From assembly GCA_034437655.1 (NCBI GenBank), contig DAOTTU010000080.1, positions 70,680 through 134,679 of the forward strand: DNA of 64,000 nucleotides. The letters run 5' to 3'. The stretch is from J027 sp034437655. Lineage in GTDB: Bacteria; Chloroflexota; Anaerolineae; Aggregatilineales; J027. The position numbers and the translations under genes were made by a program. Positions 17,573 through 25,477 of this stretch are shown here, piece by piece. Within the stretch, counting starts at the first letter, position 1; each line of letters starts with the position of its first letter. The notes beneath the pieces were generated by a model that worked only from the letters and a program-made list of their open reading frames with translations, was not told the DNA's origin and made no database searches.

Positions 17573-18577
17573 ATGATGTACAATAACGGCGGGTTCCGCC
17601 TGGTTATTCGGCGTGGTCCCCAACCCAACCAGGTCTACGAACTGAATCAAGATATGATGACGCTGGGGCGTGACGTCAACAATGAAATCACCGTCAACGA
17701 CCCCGAAGTCAGCCGTCACCATTGCCGCTTAACACGTGGCCCCAACGGGTACACGCTCGAAGACCTGGGCTCGACCAACGGCACTTTCGTCAATGGCCGA
17801 CGCTTGACGGGCGCACAGCCGCTCAATGTCGGTGATCTCATTGGTCTGGGTGAAACCGTTACCCTTGCCTATGAGACCTCAGTTGGGGGTGGGGCTTCAC
17901 CGGGCGGCAGCGCTAATCTTGGTGGCCAACAGCAAGCCGCTCCTGCGCCACAGCAAGGTTATGGCGGCGGCTACCAAACCCCGGGCACACAAGACCCTCA
18001 AGGTGGGTACTACCAACAGCAAGCCGGCCCATACCCCCAACAAGCGGGCTATGGCCCACCAGCCGCCCAACAAATACCACCCTATTACCCCGAAGACGAA
18101 GCACGCGGCAACCGCGGGTGCGGTATCTTTATTGGGTGCGGTATTTTTGTGGTCTTGCTATTGGTTGGCTGGATTGTCGCAATTGTTGTGATTGACACGC
18201 CGCTGGACGACGTACGCGGGGTGAATGATGCCGCCAATGCTATCCCCTTGCCCGGCAGCAGTGTTGATAACGTCAACCAATACCTGGATGCCTTGATTGG
18301 TGACTGCGACGTCGAAGCTGCCAGCGAATATGTGTGCAGCGCTGAAGAAGACTTTCATGACGATGCCACTAATTTCACTCAATTTTGTGCAGCGTTTGCT
18401 GAAGCAGACTACGACTGCCAGCAAGATGGTAACGATGTCACCTGTGACTTCACCATTGAAGGCCTTGAACCCGACGACATCACTTTTAATATCCGTAGCG
18501 GTCTGGTCTGTGGCTTCGTAGAAATTCGTGAACCTATAAGTGTGCCTGACACTACCCCCCCAACAGAGGGCCAATAA
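17573..18577 (+). CDS. FHA-domain single-pass membrane protein with Cys-rich ectodomain
   Basis: A 334-residue protein with GAGGAGG before ATG 17573. The cytoplasmic N-terminal FHA domain (res. 8-100) has the phosphothreonine-binding residues: GR (32-33), SRHH (47-50) and GSTNGTFVNG (66-75). A low-complexity Gly/Pro/Gln linker (res. 105-175) leads to one membrane helix (about 183-207). The roughly 125-residue tail beyond the helix has at least six cysteines and is acidic, so it is probably extracellular and disulfide-bonded. The layout is that of a phospho-signal receiver tied to an outside domain. A paralogue follows after 15 bases. Confidence 0.85.
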   Translation: MMYNNGGFRLVIRRGPQPNQVYELNQDMMTLGRDVNNEITVNDPEVSRHHCRLTRGPNGYTLEDLGSTNGTFVNGRRLTGAQPLNVGDLIGLGETVTLAYETSVGGGASPGGSANLGGQQQAAPAPQQGYGGGYQTPGTQDPQGGYYQQQAGPYPQQAGYGPPAAQQIPPYYPEDEARGNRGCGIFIGCGIFVVLLLVGWIVAIVVIDTPLDDVRGVNDAANAIPLPGSSVDNVNQYLDALIGDCDVEAASEYVCSAEEDFHDDATNFTQFCAAFAEADYDCQQDGNDVTCDFTIEGLEPDDITFNIRSGLVCGFVEIREPISVPDTTPPTEGQ

Positions 18578-18592
18578 CCGAGGAGTTGAACT

Positions 18593-19270
18593 ATGCAACC
18601 TGGATTTCGCCTGGTCATCCGTAGGGGCCCCACACCGAACCGTGTCATCGAACTCAACCGCGATGTAATGACCATTGGCCGTGAAGTTGGGGCAGATATT
18701 GTCATCGCTGACCCAGAAGTGAGTCGCAACCATTGCCGTTTTACGCGGTCTGGTGGGGGCTATATGCTCGAAGACCTGGGCTCAACCAACGGCACTTTTG
18801 TCAACGGGCAACGCCTGACGGGTACACGTACCCTCAATGGCGGCGACATGATTACGCTTGGTGAAACGGTTGAACTTGCATACGAAAGCCCTAATATGTC
18901 TGCCCCACCGCCACCACCACCTCAACAACAAGCCTATGGCGCGGCCCAACGCACCCAGCTTGGTGGAATGCCGGGTGGTGCTGGCCAGGACTATTATGCC
19001 GGGCAACAAGGCGGCCCGGGTGGCTACGACATGGGCGGTCAACCGGGCGGCGCGGGATATTACGACGACGAATACTACCCGGTAGAAGGCGCTGGCGGAG
19101 CAGGGCGTTGGCTCTTTTTGGGGTGTGGCGTCTTTATTGTGCTGTGCATCGTGACGAGTGTCATTAGCATCATCATCATTGACCAGTCCTGTGCCTGGGA
19201 CGATGTACCTGTGCTTTCTAGCATCGTCGATGCGCTGGGCTATTCCGTTGACGAAACGGCCTGTAGTTAG
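18593..19270 (+). CDS. FHA-domain single-pass membrane protein, paralogue with short tail
   Basis: A 225-residue paralogue of the preceding gene. Its FHA domain is nearly the same (GR 29-30, SRNH 44-47, GSTNGTFVNG 63-72) and is followed by a Gly/Pro/Gln linker and a membrane helix at about 172-196. The outside tail is only about 29 residues with two cysteines, so the ectodomain of the first copy was lost here or gained there. AGGAG precedes the ATG. The stop overlaps by four bases the stop of the convergent SpoIIE-type phosphatase gene, a likely functional neighbour because FHA domains read Ser/Thr phosphorylation. Confidence 0.85.
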   Translation: MQPGFRLVIRRGPTPNRVIELNRDVMTIGREVGADIVIADPEVSRNHCRFTRSGGGYMLEDLGSTNGTFVNGQRLTGTRTLNGGDMITLGETVELAYESPNMSAPPPPPPQQQAYGAAQRTQLGGMPGGAGQDYYAGQQGGPGGYDMGGQPGGAGYYDDEYYPVEGAGGAGRWLFLGCGVFIVLCIVTSVISIIIIDQSCAWDDVPVLSSIVDALGYSVDETACS

Positions 19271-20538
19271 CGCACGTCCTCAGGGATATATCGCACGACA
19301 ATAAGGGTGATGTCATCATTGCGTTCGGCATCAGCAGTAAAATCCGCAATGTGTTTGAGGATATGCTGTTTGATGCCATGCGCATTTTCGTGTGCCACAT
19401 TTTTAAGTACCGTTTGTAGCCGTTCAATGCCAAAGGCTTCTGCTTGTGGGTTTTCTGCTTCAGTAAGGCCGTCGGTGTACATCAAGAACACATCTCCTTC
19501 GTGAAGCTGCACAATGTCCTCACGCAAGGGGATTTCTGGAAACCAGCCCAACGGTTGACCGCCGCGCGGCATCTGGGAAATGTCGTCTTCAGCAGCACGG
19601 TATAGCAACGGTAAATTATGCCCGGCATTAATGCAGCGCAACTGGCCGCCAACCCCAAAAACACCGTAGTACATCGTCACAAACATACCCTCAGACGCAT
19701 CTTCATATAGCGAAGCATTCGTGTGCTGCACAGCTTCCAGTGGTTGGACAAAAGCTCGTGCATTATTGCGGAACAGGCTTCGTGCAACTGCCATGAAAAG
19801 TGCAGCAGCAGCCCCCTTATCAGAAACGTCACCAATCACCAGACCCATCTGGTCTTCTGTCAGCTTCAGGCAATCGTAAAAATCCCCGGCGACCTCATAC
19901 GCAGACTGCCACGCGAATGAGACTTCATAGCCTGGCGGTGGGTCAAAACTGGTCGGTAATAGCCCCTGTTGAATGCTGCGAGCCATTTCTAGTTCCCGCT
20001 GAATGCGCCCCTGTTCAATTGCAATGCGGTATAGGCGGGCATTTTCAATCGCAAAGCCAGCATCATTCGCGAACGCAGAGACTAAATAGCGGTGTGATTC
20101 ATCAAATGTCCCAATGCGCAACCGATTATCCAGATATACCAGCCCGATGATCTGTTCACGGCGCATAATCGGCACGCACAGAATTGAACGCAGCCCCTTG
20201 GTAATTACGCTTTCGCTCTGACCAATACGATCATCATACTGTGCATTGAGCGTGAGCAGTGCCGTTTGAGTTTCTAGAACTTGATTAACAATCGTGTGGC
20301 TGATCTCAAATTCGGGGCGGCCGAGGTCTTCGTGGTTCATCCCGCGTGCTACCTGAAAGCGCAAACTATCAGACGGTTCATCATATAGCATCAAAAAGCC
20401 ACGCTCTGCACCGGTCACGGCGACCACACGATCCATGACGTAGTTAAGAACGTGTTCCAAATCTAGTGACGAGTTTAGACGGCGGGAAATGTCATGCAAC
20501 GTTGCAAGCTGTTCATAAGAAGGAGAGGTGTCAGACAT
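19267..20538 (-). CDS. GAF-domain PP2C/SpoIIE-type serine phosphatase
   Basis: A 423-residue cytoplasmic regulator. The N-terminal GAF sensor (about res. 15-170: LNSSLDLEHVLNYVMDRVV, GAERGFLMLYDE, SILCVPIMRREQIIGLVYLDNR) is joined by a helix (IQRELEMARSIQQGLLP) to a SpoIIE/RsbU phosphatase domain with metal-binding AGDFYD, IGDVSDKG, NAGHNLPLLYR, LMYTDGLTEAEN and NDDITLIVVR. RsbU-like proteins dephosphorylate anti-anti-sigma factors; no such factor is in the window. Its gene converges on the two FHA genes. Confidence 0.92.
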   Translation of the reverse strand: MSDTSPSYEQLATLHDISRRLNSSLDLEHVLNYVMDRVVAVTGAERGFLMLYDEPSDSLRFQVARGMNHEDLGRPEFEISHTIVNQVLETQTALLTLNAQYDDRIGQSESVITKGLRSILCVPIMRREQIIGLVYLDNRLRIGTFDESHRYLVSAFANDAGFAIENARLYRIAIEQGRIQRELEMARSIQQGLLPTSFDPPPGYEVSFAWQSAYEVAGDFYDCLKLTEDQMGLVIGDVSDKGAAAALFMAVARSLFRNNARAFVQPLEAVQHTNASLYEDASEGMFVTMYYGVFGVGGQLRCINAGHNLPLLYRAAEDDISQMPRGGQPLGWFPEIPLREDIVQLHEGDVFLMYTDGLTEAENPQAEAFGIERLQTVLKNVAHENAHGIKQHILKHIADFTADAERNDDITLIVVRYIPEDVR

Positions 20539-20655
20539 TGCAGGTGGTCCCAGTTGGGTGACGGATATGGACTATATTATAACGCAAACTGCCCATCTAA
20601 GAATTGCGTCAATGTGCTTTGCTAAGCATTGCTTTGGTAGCTTCAAAAAGGCATA

Positions 20656-21468
20656 ATGGCGGATATGGAACCCAATAATAACAATCAGCCACGTAGTAAT
20701 TTCCCATCTTCATCACAATATCCACAGACACCCCCACAACGGCGAGGTGTGCCGGTTCGCTTCCCGACTGTACAACCAATTTTGACGTATGGGTTGCTGG
20801 CAGTGCTGGCAGCCATCTTCTTCTACGCAGAATCACTGGGTGGCGCGTTGGGGGGCGCACGCGATCAGTTCGAATTTGACTGGATCAAAATCAACGACCG
20901 CATTTATGACGGTGAATATTACCGACTATTTACCAGTATGTTTCTTCATGCCAACCTGTTGCATTGGGGCTTTAACTCGCTGGCGCTGTATATTTTTGGC
21001 CGCGATGTTGAACGTCTTTTCGGGCATGTCCGCTTTGCCATCATCTATGTGTTGGGCGGTTTGGCAGGGTCGGTCGGTAGTCTGATTTACACGACTGCAC
21101 CGTCGTTGGGCGCGTCTGGGGCAATTTTCGCGATCATCAGCGCGATGGGTGTCTATATCTACATTCATCGACACATTTACGGTGAATTTGCCAATCTCCG
21201 CTTGCGCCAACTGTTGATTCTGGGGGGGCTGAACCTTGTGCTGGGTTTCCTACCGGGTTCACGTATTGACAACGCCGCCCACCTTGGCGGGTTGTTGGGG
21301 GGCTTTATTCTAGCATGGTTTATCTGTCCAGAATACGAACCACGCCGCACAATGGATCAGCGTATTGTGATGGTTGACACCAATACCGTTGAGAAATGGC
21401 TGATTACACCAATTCTATTTGCAATTGGCATTGTGGCCTCGGTACTCTACGCAGCAACGTTGGCCTGA
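20656..21468 (+). CDS. rhomboid-family intramembrane serine protease
   Basis: Cuts membrane proteins within the bilayer. The 270-residue protein has a proline-rich cytoplasmic N-terminus (res. 1-38) and then about seven membrane helices. The catalytic dyad is visible: Ser154 in GASGAIF (152-158) and His209 in NAAHLGGLLGG, with the conserved His103/Asn107 of HWGFNSLALY in the second core helix. The last helix (about 250-268) lies after a charged loop, giving the 6+1 arrangement. The upstream 117 bases are shared with the divergent phosphatase gene and contain an AT-rich TATATTATA. Confidence 0.93.
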   Translation: MADMEPNNNNQPRSNFPSSSQYPQTPPQRRGVPVRFPTVQPILTYGLLAVLAAIFFYAESLGGALGGARDQFEFDWIKINDRIYDGEYYRLFTSMFLHANLLHWGFNSLALYIFGRDVERLFGHVRFAIIYVLGGLAGSVGSLIYTTAPSLGASGAIFAIISAMGVYIYIHRHIYGEFANLRLRQLLILGGLNLVLGFLPGSRIDNAAHLGGLLGGFILAWFICPEYEPRRTMDQRIVMVDTNTVEKWLITPILFAIGIVASVLYAATLA

Positions 21469-21503
21469 TACGATACCATTCTTCCCCCACGCCCTGCAAC
21501 GAA

Positions 21504-21529
21504 GCCGCTCAAGACTGGGCGGTTTGTTG
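21504..21529 (+). terminator. possible terminator between rhomboid and lexA
   Basis: GCCGCTCA (21504-21511) can pair with TGGGCGGT (21516-21523), with two G-U pairs and a four-base loop, followed by a weak T-rich run. Confidence 0.4.
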
Positions 21530-21530
21530 G

Positions 21531-22241
21531 TTATATCTGCCGCAAAACAGCCAGTACGCGCCCCTGTATGTGAACCTCACGGGCATCAACATAAATAGGC
21601 TGCATAGTGCTGTTGGCAGGCTGCAAGCGTACCCGATCACCCTCGTTGTAGAAGTATTTCAGGGTGGTCTGGTTATTGTCTGCAAGCCACACTGCAACCA
21701 TATCACCATTGTTGGCAGTATCCTGTTGTTGCAAAACAACGATGTCACGGTCACTCACCAGTGCGTCAATCATCGACTGGCCCTTCACCCGCAGCGCAAA
21801 AATGCGACCACTGCTGCTATACTTGCCGAGCAACCGCATTGGCAGGTGCAACATGTCGTCCTCGTCAATGAACTCAAAGTCATTGCTGGGAGGTAATTCA
21901 ACAGGCTCACCAGCGACGATGTCACCAACCATTGGCACTTTGACAACATTTGCTTCATCTTCAACCAGATGCACCCCTAACGCTTCAAAGGGTTCATCGT
22001 GCAACGTTCGAAGCAGCCGCAATCCGCGTGACACGTTGCGTTCACGTTCAATATAGCCAGCTTGTTCGAGCTTGTTGAGGTTGTAGTTGACGACTGAGGT
22101 TGAGCCGATGCCAACGGCTTCACCAATTTCGCGAATTGTTGGCGGGTAACCAGTGTCAGAATAGGTGTGTTCGATGTAGCGCAGAATTTTCTTCTGTCGT
22201 TCGGAGAGCTTAAAACTGGCACGGTTTTTTCGGGACTTCAA
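21531..22241 (-). CDS. lexA: LexA repressor
   Basis: SOS repressor: an N-terminal winged helix (SERQKKILRYIEH, YPPTIREIGEAVGIGSTSVV) and a C-terminal S24 autoprotease. The cleavage bond is the Ala-Gly of GDIVAGEPVEL, the catalytic Ser is in KGQSMIDALV and the Lys in TTLKYFY. The frame extends to an ATG at 22280, but that ATG lacks a ribosome site and lies inside an imperfect SOS half-box. TTG 22241 has AAGGGA nine bases upstream and gives 236 aa, so I prefer it. The promoter contains a perfect CGAAC-N4-GTTCG palindrome, so self-repression is expected. Confidence 0.95.
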   Translation of the reverse strand: MKSRKNRASFKLSERQKKILRYIEHTYSDTGYPPTIREIGEAVGIGSTSVVNYNLNKLEQAGYIERERNVSRGLRLLRTLHDEPFEALGVHLVEDEANVVKVPMVGDIVAGEPVELPPSNDFEFIDEDDMLHLPMRLLGKYSSSGRIFALRVKGQSMIDALVSDRDIVVLQQQDTANNGDMVAVWLADNNQTTLKYFYNEGDRVRLQPANSTMQPIYVDAREVHIQGRVLAVLRQI

Positions 22242-22273
22242 GAGATTTTTTCCCTTACTTGATACAATAGTTC

Positions 22274-22287
22274 CGCACATCTGTTCG
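22274..22287. promoter_or_regulatory. imperfect second SOS half-box at lexA
   Basis: CGCACATCTGTTCG keeps one full GTTCG arm, while the other arm is CGCAC instead of CGAAC. It lies downstream of the predicted start of transcription. Confidence 0.35.
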
Positions 22288-22300
22288 TTTGAATACCCAA

Positions 22301-22330
22301 ATCATACATCGAACTTGTGTTCGGTGTCAA
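22301..22330 (-). promoter_or_regulatory. lexA promoter
   Basis: On the minus strand a consensus -35 TTGACA (22325-22330), an 18-base spacer and TATGAT (22301-22306). The SOS palindrome fills most of the spacer. Confidence 0.75.
22310..22323. promoter_or_regulatory. SOS box (LexA operator), perfect palindrome
   Basis: CGAACTTGTGTTCG is a perfect inverted repeat, CGAAC-TTGT-GTTCG, matching the Gram-positive (B. subtilis-type) LexA operator core. It lies between the -35 and -10 of the lexA promoter, so bound LexA would block RNA polymerase directly. Confidence 0.85.
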
Positions 22331-22404
22331 GCAAATCGTTGGAATGTTGTTCTGGCCCATTCACAAACCATAGCCCAAGAACCCAAATTTGTGTTTGAGA
22401 CGTG

Positions 22405-22418
22405 CGAAAATTTGTTCG
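22405..22418. promoter_or_regulatory. possible third LexA site, one mismatch
   Basis: CGAAAATTTGTTCG differs from CGAAC-N4-GTTCG in one position. It lies about 90 bases upstream of the main box, behind the end of serA. Confidence 0.3.
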
Positions 22419-22440
22419 TAATGATGCGATAGACACAAAA

Positions 22441-24030
22441 TTAGAATGTGATTTGCGTCACATGGCGGATGTAGTCTTGCTGACGAAGGGTTTCCAGAAA
22501 ATCCTCTGAAACAGGTGCGTCCAGTGTCGCTACTGATAACGTATTGCCCCCCGGTTCAGCACGACCAGTGCGCCAGTCTGCAATATTGATCTCGTTTTCA
22601 GCCAACAATGTCCCGATGCGACCAATTACCCCCGGCATATCGTAACTCCCCATAACCAACAGCGTGCCAGAGGGGATAATGTCGGTAGAGTACTGGTCAA
22701 TCTGCACGATGTGGGGGTCGGTGTGGTTAAAGAGCGCCCCGGCAATAGTTAACTCTCCGCTTGCCCAGTGGATACGACACGACAGCAGATTCATATACGC
22801 GGCGCTGGACAATCCTTTAGCCTGTGTCACAAAGAGATTACGTTCGTTAGCGATTACAGGGGCGTTGATATAGTTAACATGTTCCTCGCCCAGGATAGGC
22901 CGCAACAAACCACGTAATAGTGCAACCGTCATTGGTTTGACAAGCCGCTGGAATTCTGCACCTTTAAATTCTATTTCTACACGCTGGACTGCATCGCTAG
23001 CCAGATTTTGCAACAAAACGCCCATGCTTTCTGCCAGATGCATATAGGGCAACACCAGCTCGAAGGCGTCACCATCAACGATGGGCATATTCACAACATT
23101 GCGGTAATTGTTGCCTGCCAGCGCATCTAAAACCTGTTGGACAATCATCAGGCTGAGTTGATGTTGGGCCTCGGCCGTGCTATCTCCAATATGTGGTGTG
23201 TGAATGACTCGTGGATGGTTGAGTAGTGGGTTTTCTGTAGAGGGCGGTTCAGTGGGCAAAACATCCAGCGCCGCCGCTTTGATTCGACCGTTGTCCAAAA
23301 ATTGCAGCAGCGCTGCCTCATCAATGATGCTGCCATGCGCGGTATTGATGATGGCAGCCCCGGGTTTGATCATCGCGAGGGTGGCGGTATTTAACAGATG
23401 GTGCGTTTCTGTTGTATAGGCGCTGTGAATACTCACCACATCCGAACTGGTGATGAGTTCCGGCATTCCCACTAGCTTGATTGCCAGGCCTTTAATGTCT
23501 GCTTCGGTCACGTAGGGGTCATACGCCAGCACACGCATACCAAACACAATCGCCCGCCGCGCAACCTCCATACCAATACGCCCCAGTCCGATGATCCCGA
23601 TGGTTTTGCCATACAATTCTGCGCCAATAAACTCGTTACGATTCCATTTACCGTCACCAACCGCAGTGTGCGCGCCGATCAAATGACGTTGCAACCCCAG
23701 CAACAACGCAAAGGTATGCTCGGCAACGCTGACCGCATTGATCCCCGGTGTGTTCATGACCACGATGCCGCGCCGGGTAGCGGTTTCAATGTCAATCCCA
23801 GCAATGCCAGCACCGGACCGCCCAATAACGCGCAGCTTTGGCATTTTATCAAGCAGGGTAGCGTCAACCTCCAGCTCATCGCGGATAATCAGTGCTTCGG
23901 CAGTGGCAAGCTCGGGGGAGCTATGCAGCGCATCCGGGGCGACGACTTTCGCCAGCCCACCTATTTCACCGCGAATAAGGTTCAATCCAGACTCAGAGAG
24001 GGCTGTTGCAATAAGTACACGATACATCAT
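22441..24030 (-). CDS. serA: D-3-phosphoglycerate dehydrogenase
   Basis: First step of serine synthesis: oxidises 3-phosphoglycerate with NAD. About 529 aa, the long type with an intervening domain and a C-terminal ACT domain. Start taken at ATG 24030 (AGGAG 13 bases upstream; a TTG at 24042 is too close to it). Visible features are IGRSGAGIAGIDIETA, the NAD loop GIIGLGRIGMEVARRA, INTAHGSIIDEAAL, and the catalytic His in HTPHIGDSTAEAQ, where most members have HLGASTxEA. The ACT domain (about res. 455-529, SYDMPGVIGRIGTLLAENEINIA) probably binds serine. It stands alone, with no serB or serC beside it. Confidence 0.94.
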   Translation of the reverse strand: MMYRVLIATALSESGLNLIRGEIGGLAKVVAPDALHSSPELATAEALIIRDELEVDATLLDKMPKLRVIGRSGAGIAGIDIETATRRGIVVMNTPGINAVSVAEHTFALLLGLQRHLIGAHTAVGDGKWNRNEFIGAELYGKTIGIIGLGRIGMEVARRAIVFGMRVLAYDPYVTEADIKGLAIKLVGMPELITSSDVVSIHSAYTTETHHLLNTATLAMIKPGAAIINTAHGSIIDEAALLQFLDNGRIKAAALDVLPTEPPSTENPLLNHPRVIHTPHIGDSTAEAQHQLSLMIVQQVLDALAGNNYRNVVNMPIVDGDAFELVLPYMHLAESMGVLLQNLASDAVQRVEIEFKGAEFQRLVKPMTVALLRGLLRPILGEEHVNYINAPVIANERNLFVTQAKGLSSAAYMNLLSCRIHWASGELTIAGALFNHTDPHIVQIDQYSTDIIPSGTLLVMGSYDMPGVIGRIGTLLAENEINIADWRTGRAEPGGNTLSVATLDAPVSEDFLETLRQQDYIRHVTQITF

Positions 24031-24190
24031 ATTGAAGGTCAATCTCCTAGCTTAGCAGTCTTAAAAGATACCAAAACACCATTTATTTCGTCGGCAAGCA
24101 TACCCTATTTTTGGGAGATTCTGAAACCATAGCCACAATTTCTCGTATGATATAGTAAATAAACAACAAATGGAGACAGAGTGAGCGTGC

Positions 24191-24940
24191 ATGTTAGACA
24201 AAAACCGACGCGGTAATCTGGTGTGGGTCGCGTTTATCGCTTTCGCTATGCTGATCTTTCTTGGTACTGGTGCGATTGCGCCGTTGTTGGTGAGTGCAGC
24301 AGCAGTGTTGCTGGTTATCGTTGCCGCCAACGGTGCCCGCTTGCAATTACCACAGCGCCAAAGACGACCACAACAAGACATGACACGTGCTGCCCGCGCT
24401 GCACGTCTACAGGGTACCTATCGCCCTGCTTTTGATGATTACTATACGCTACAGGACATCGGTCTGGTGATTGACGAGCAGGACCGCAACGGCTTACGGA
24501 TTCGGCAGGCTCGCGTAATTTCGATGGATGACCGCGCCGTACGCCCCTATGTGGTTGTCAGCGCACCGCGGGATGGTCGCCACCCGGCACAGGTGTTGGT
24601 ACGCTTCGAAATGACGGATGCCAGCGGTAAAAGCCAATTCATCTATGAGATGGATTACTATATGCGCCCCGCTGAAAATGCTATTCTGCCAGACTACCGC
24701 CTGCCCCTGAAAGAGAACCAGCGCCTGGGGCGTGCCGGGCAGTGGGACTTACAGGTATGGGTAAATGGTGGGCTGTTAGGGGTGCATTCTTTCAACATGG
24801 CACCATCACACGCGACCCGACAGGCACAGTTTTCGCCAGAAGGTGAAGTGCGCGGCCGGCTAGAAGCCGAAGACGACCCTATGCCTGTTTCACTGGAAGA
24901 ATTGCTGGCACAACAGCACCAGAGTGCGTCTGGGCAATAA
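24191..24940 (+). CDS. membrane-hairpin protein with C-terminal beta domain, first gene of the E2/JAB/E1 operon
   Basis: A 249-residue protein I do not recognise. Two hydrophobic segments (about res. 11-27 and 28-48) form a tight hairpin. Positive residues on both sides (DKNRRGN before, RLQLPQRQRRPQ after) place both ends in the cytoplasm. Residues 84-215 look like a beta sandwich, with alternating strands such as RPYVVVSAP, VLVRFEMTDASG and WDLQVWVNGGLLGVHSF, an Ig-like pattern. The tail is acidic and Gln-rich and ends ASGQ, so there is no di-glycine end. It precedes the E2-like gene by 65 bases. It occupies the place where a modifier gene sits in some conjugation operons but does not look like a beta-grasp protein. 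Confidence 0.65.
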   Translation: MLDKNRRGNLVWVAFIAFAMLIFLGTGAIAPLLVSAAAVLLVIVAANGARLQLPQRQRRPQQDMTRAARAARLQGTYRPAFDDYYTLQDIGLVIDEQDRNGLRIRQARVISMDDRAVRPYVVVSAPRDGRHPAQVLVRFEMTDASGKSQFIYEMDYYMRPAENAILPDYRLPLKENQRLGRAGQWDLQVWVNGGLLGVHSFNMAPSHATRQAQFSPEGEVRGRLEAEDDPMPVSLEELLAQQHQSASGQ

Positions 24941-25005
24941 GGTCAGCACTCACCCGTTGATTATCGTTACCTTTTTGCATCATCACAGTAGAAGGAGTAG
25001 ACACG

Positions 25006-25476
25006 GTGGCCAAGCATTGGTGGGGAACACGCAAGAATGTCTCGCCCCGCTTGCGTCTGGAAGTCGATTTTATGCAGCGGGCCTTTGGCAACACATTTCG
25101 TCTAGAATTTGACCCGCCCAAAGACCTGTACTGGATTGGAACGGTGGACATCAACCTTGCAGGCATTCGCTATCGTGCGCATACACTCAAGATCATCTAT
25201 CCACGTGAATACCCACAGCATCCAGCCGAAGCCTATATTGTCTCACCTCAAATCTATAGCCCCAAGCATCAGTTTGAAGATGGGCAGCTTTGTCTGTATA
25301 ACCCCAAAGATGGCATTACCTATGGCTGGAACCCGTCAACCTCAACGGCGATACAGGTGGCTGGCTGGGCGATTGAATGGATTTATGCCTTCTACGTCTG
25401 GAAGTCTACCGGGCACTGGCCGGGGGTTGAAGAACGGCTGACCAAAGACCGCCCCCGCTGGCTGAAATGGAGTTAA
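25006..25476 (+). CDS. E2-like ubiquitin-conjugating (UBC-fold) protein
   Basis: A 156-residue stand-alone UBC-fold protein, the size of a typical E2. GTG 25006 has GAAGGAG eight bases upstream. The E2 layout is easy to follow: a beta meander (WIGTVDINLAGIRYRAHTLKI), the YPREYPQHPAEAYIVSP strand-turn (res. 65-81, as in eukaryotic YP..PP), then YSPKHQFEDGQLCLYNP with the candidate catalytic Cys96 and His88 upstream, then WNPSTSTAIQVAGWAIEWI for the helix after the active site. E2s accept a modifier as a thioester from E1. The next two genes encode JAB and E1 proteins, which supports the call. No E3 or modifier gene is adjacent. Confidence 0.85.
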   Translation: MAKHWWGTRKNVSPRLRLEVDFMQRAFGNTFRLEFDPPKDLYWIGTVDINLAGIRYRAHTLKIIYPREYPQHPAEAYIVSPQIYSPKHQFEDGQLCLYNPKDGITYGWNPSTSTAIQVAGWAIEWIYAFYVWKSTGHWPGVEERLTKDRPRWLKWS

Positions 25477-25477
25477 C

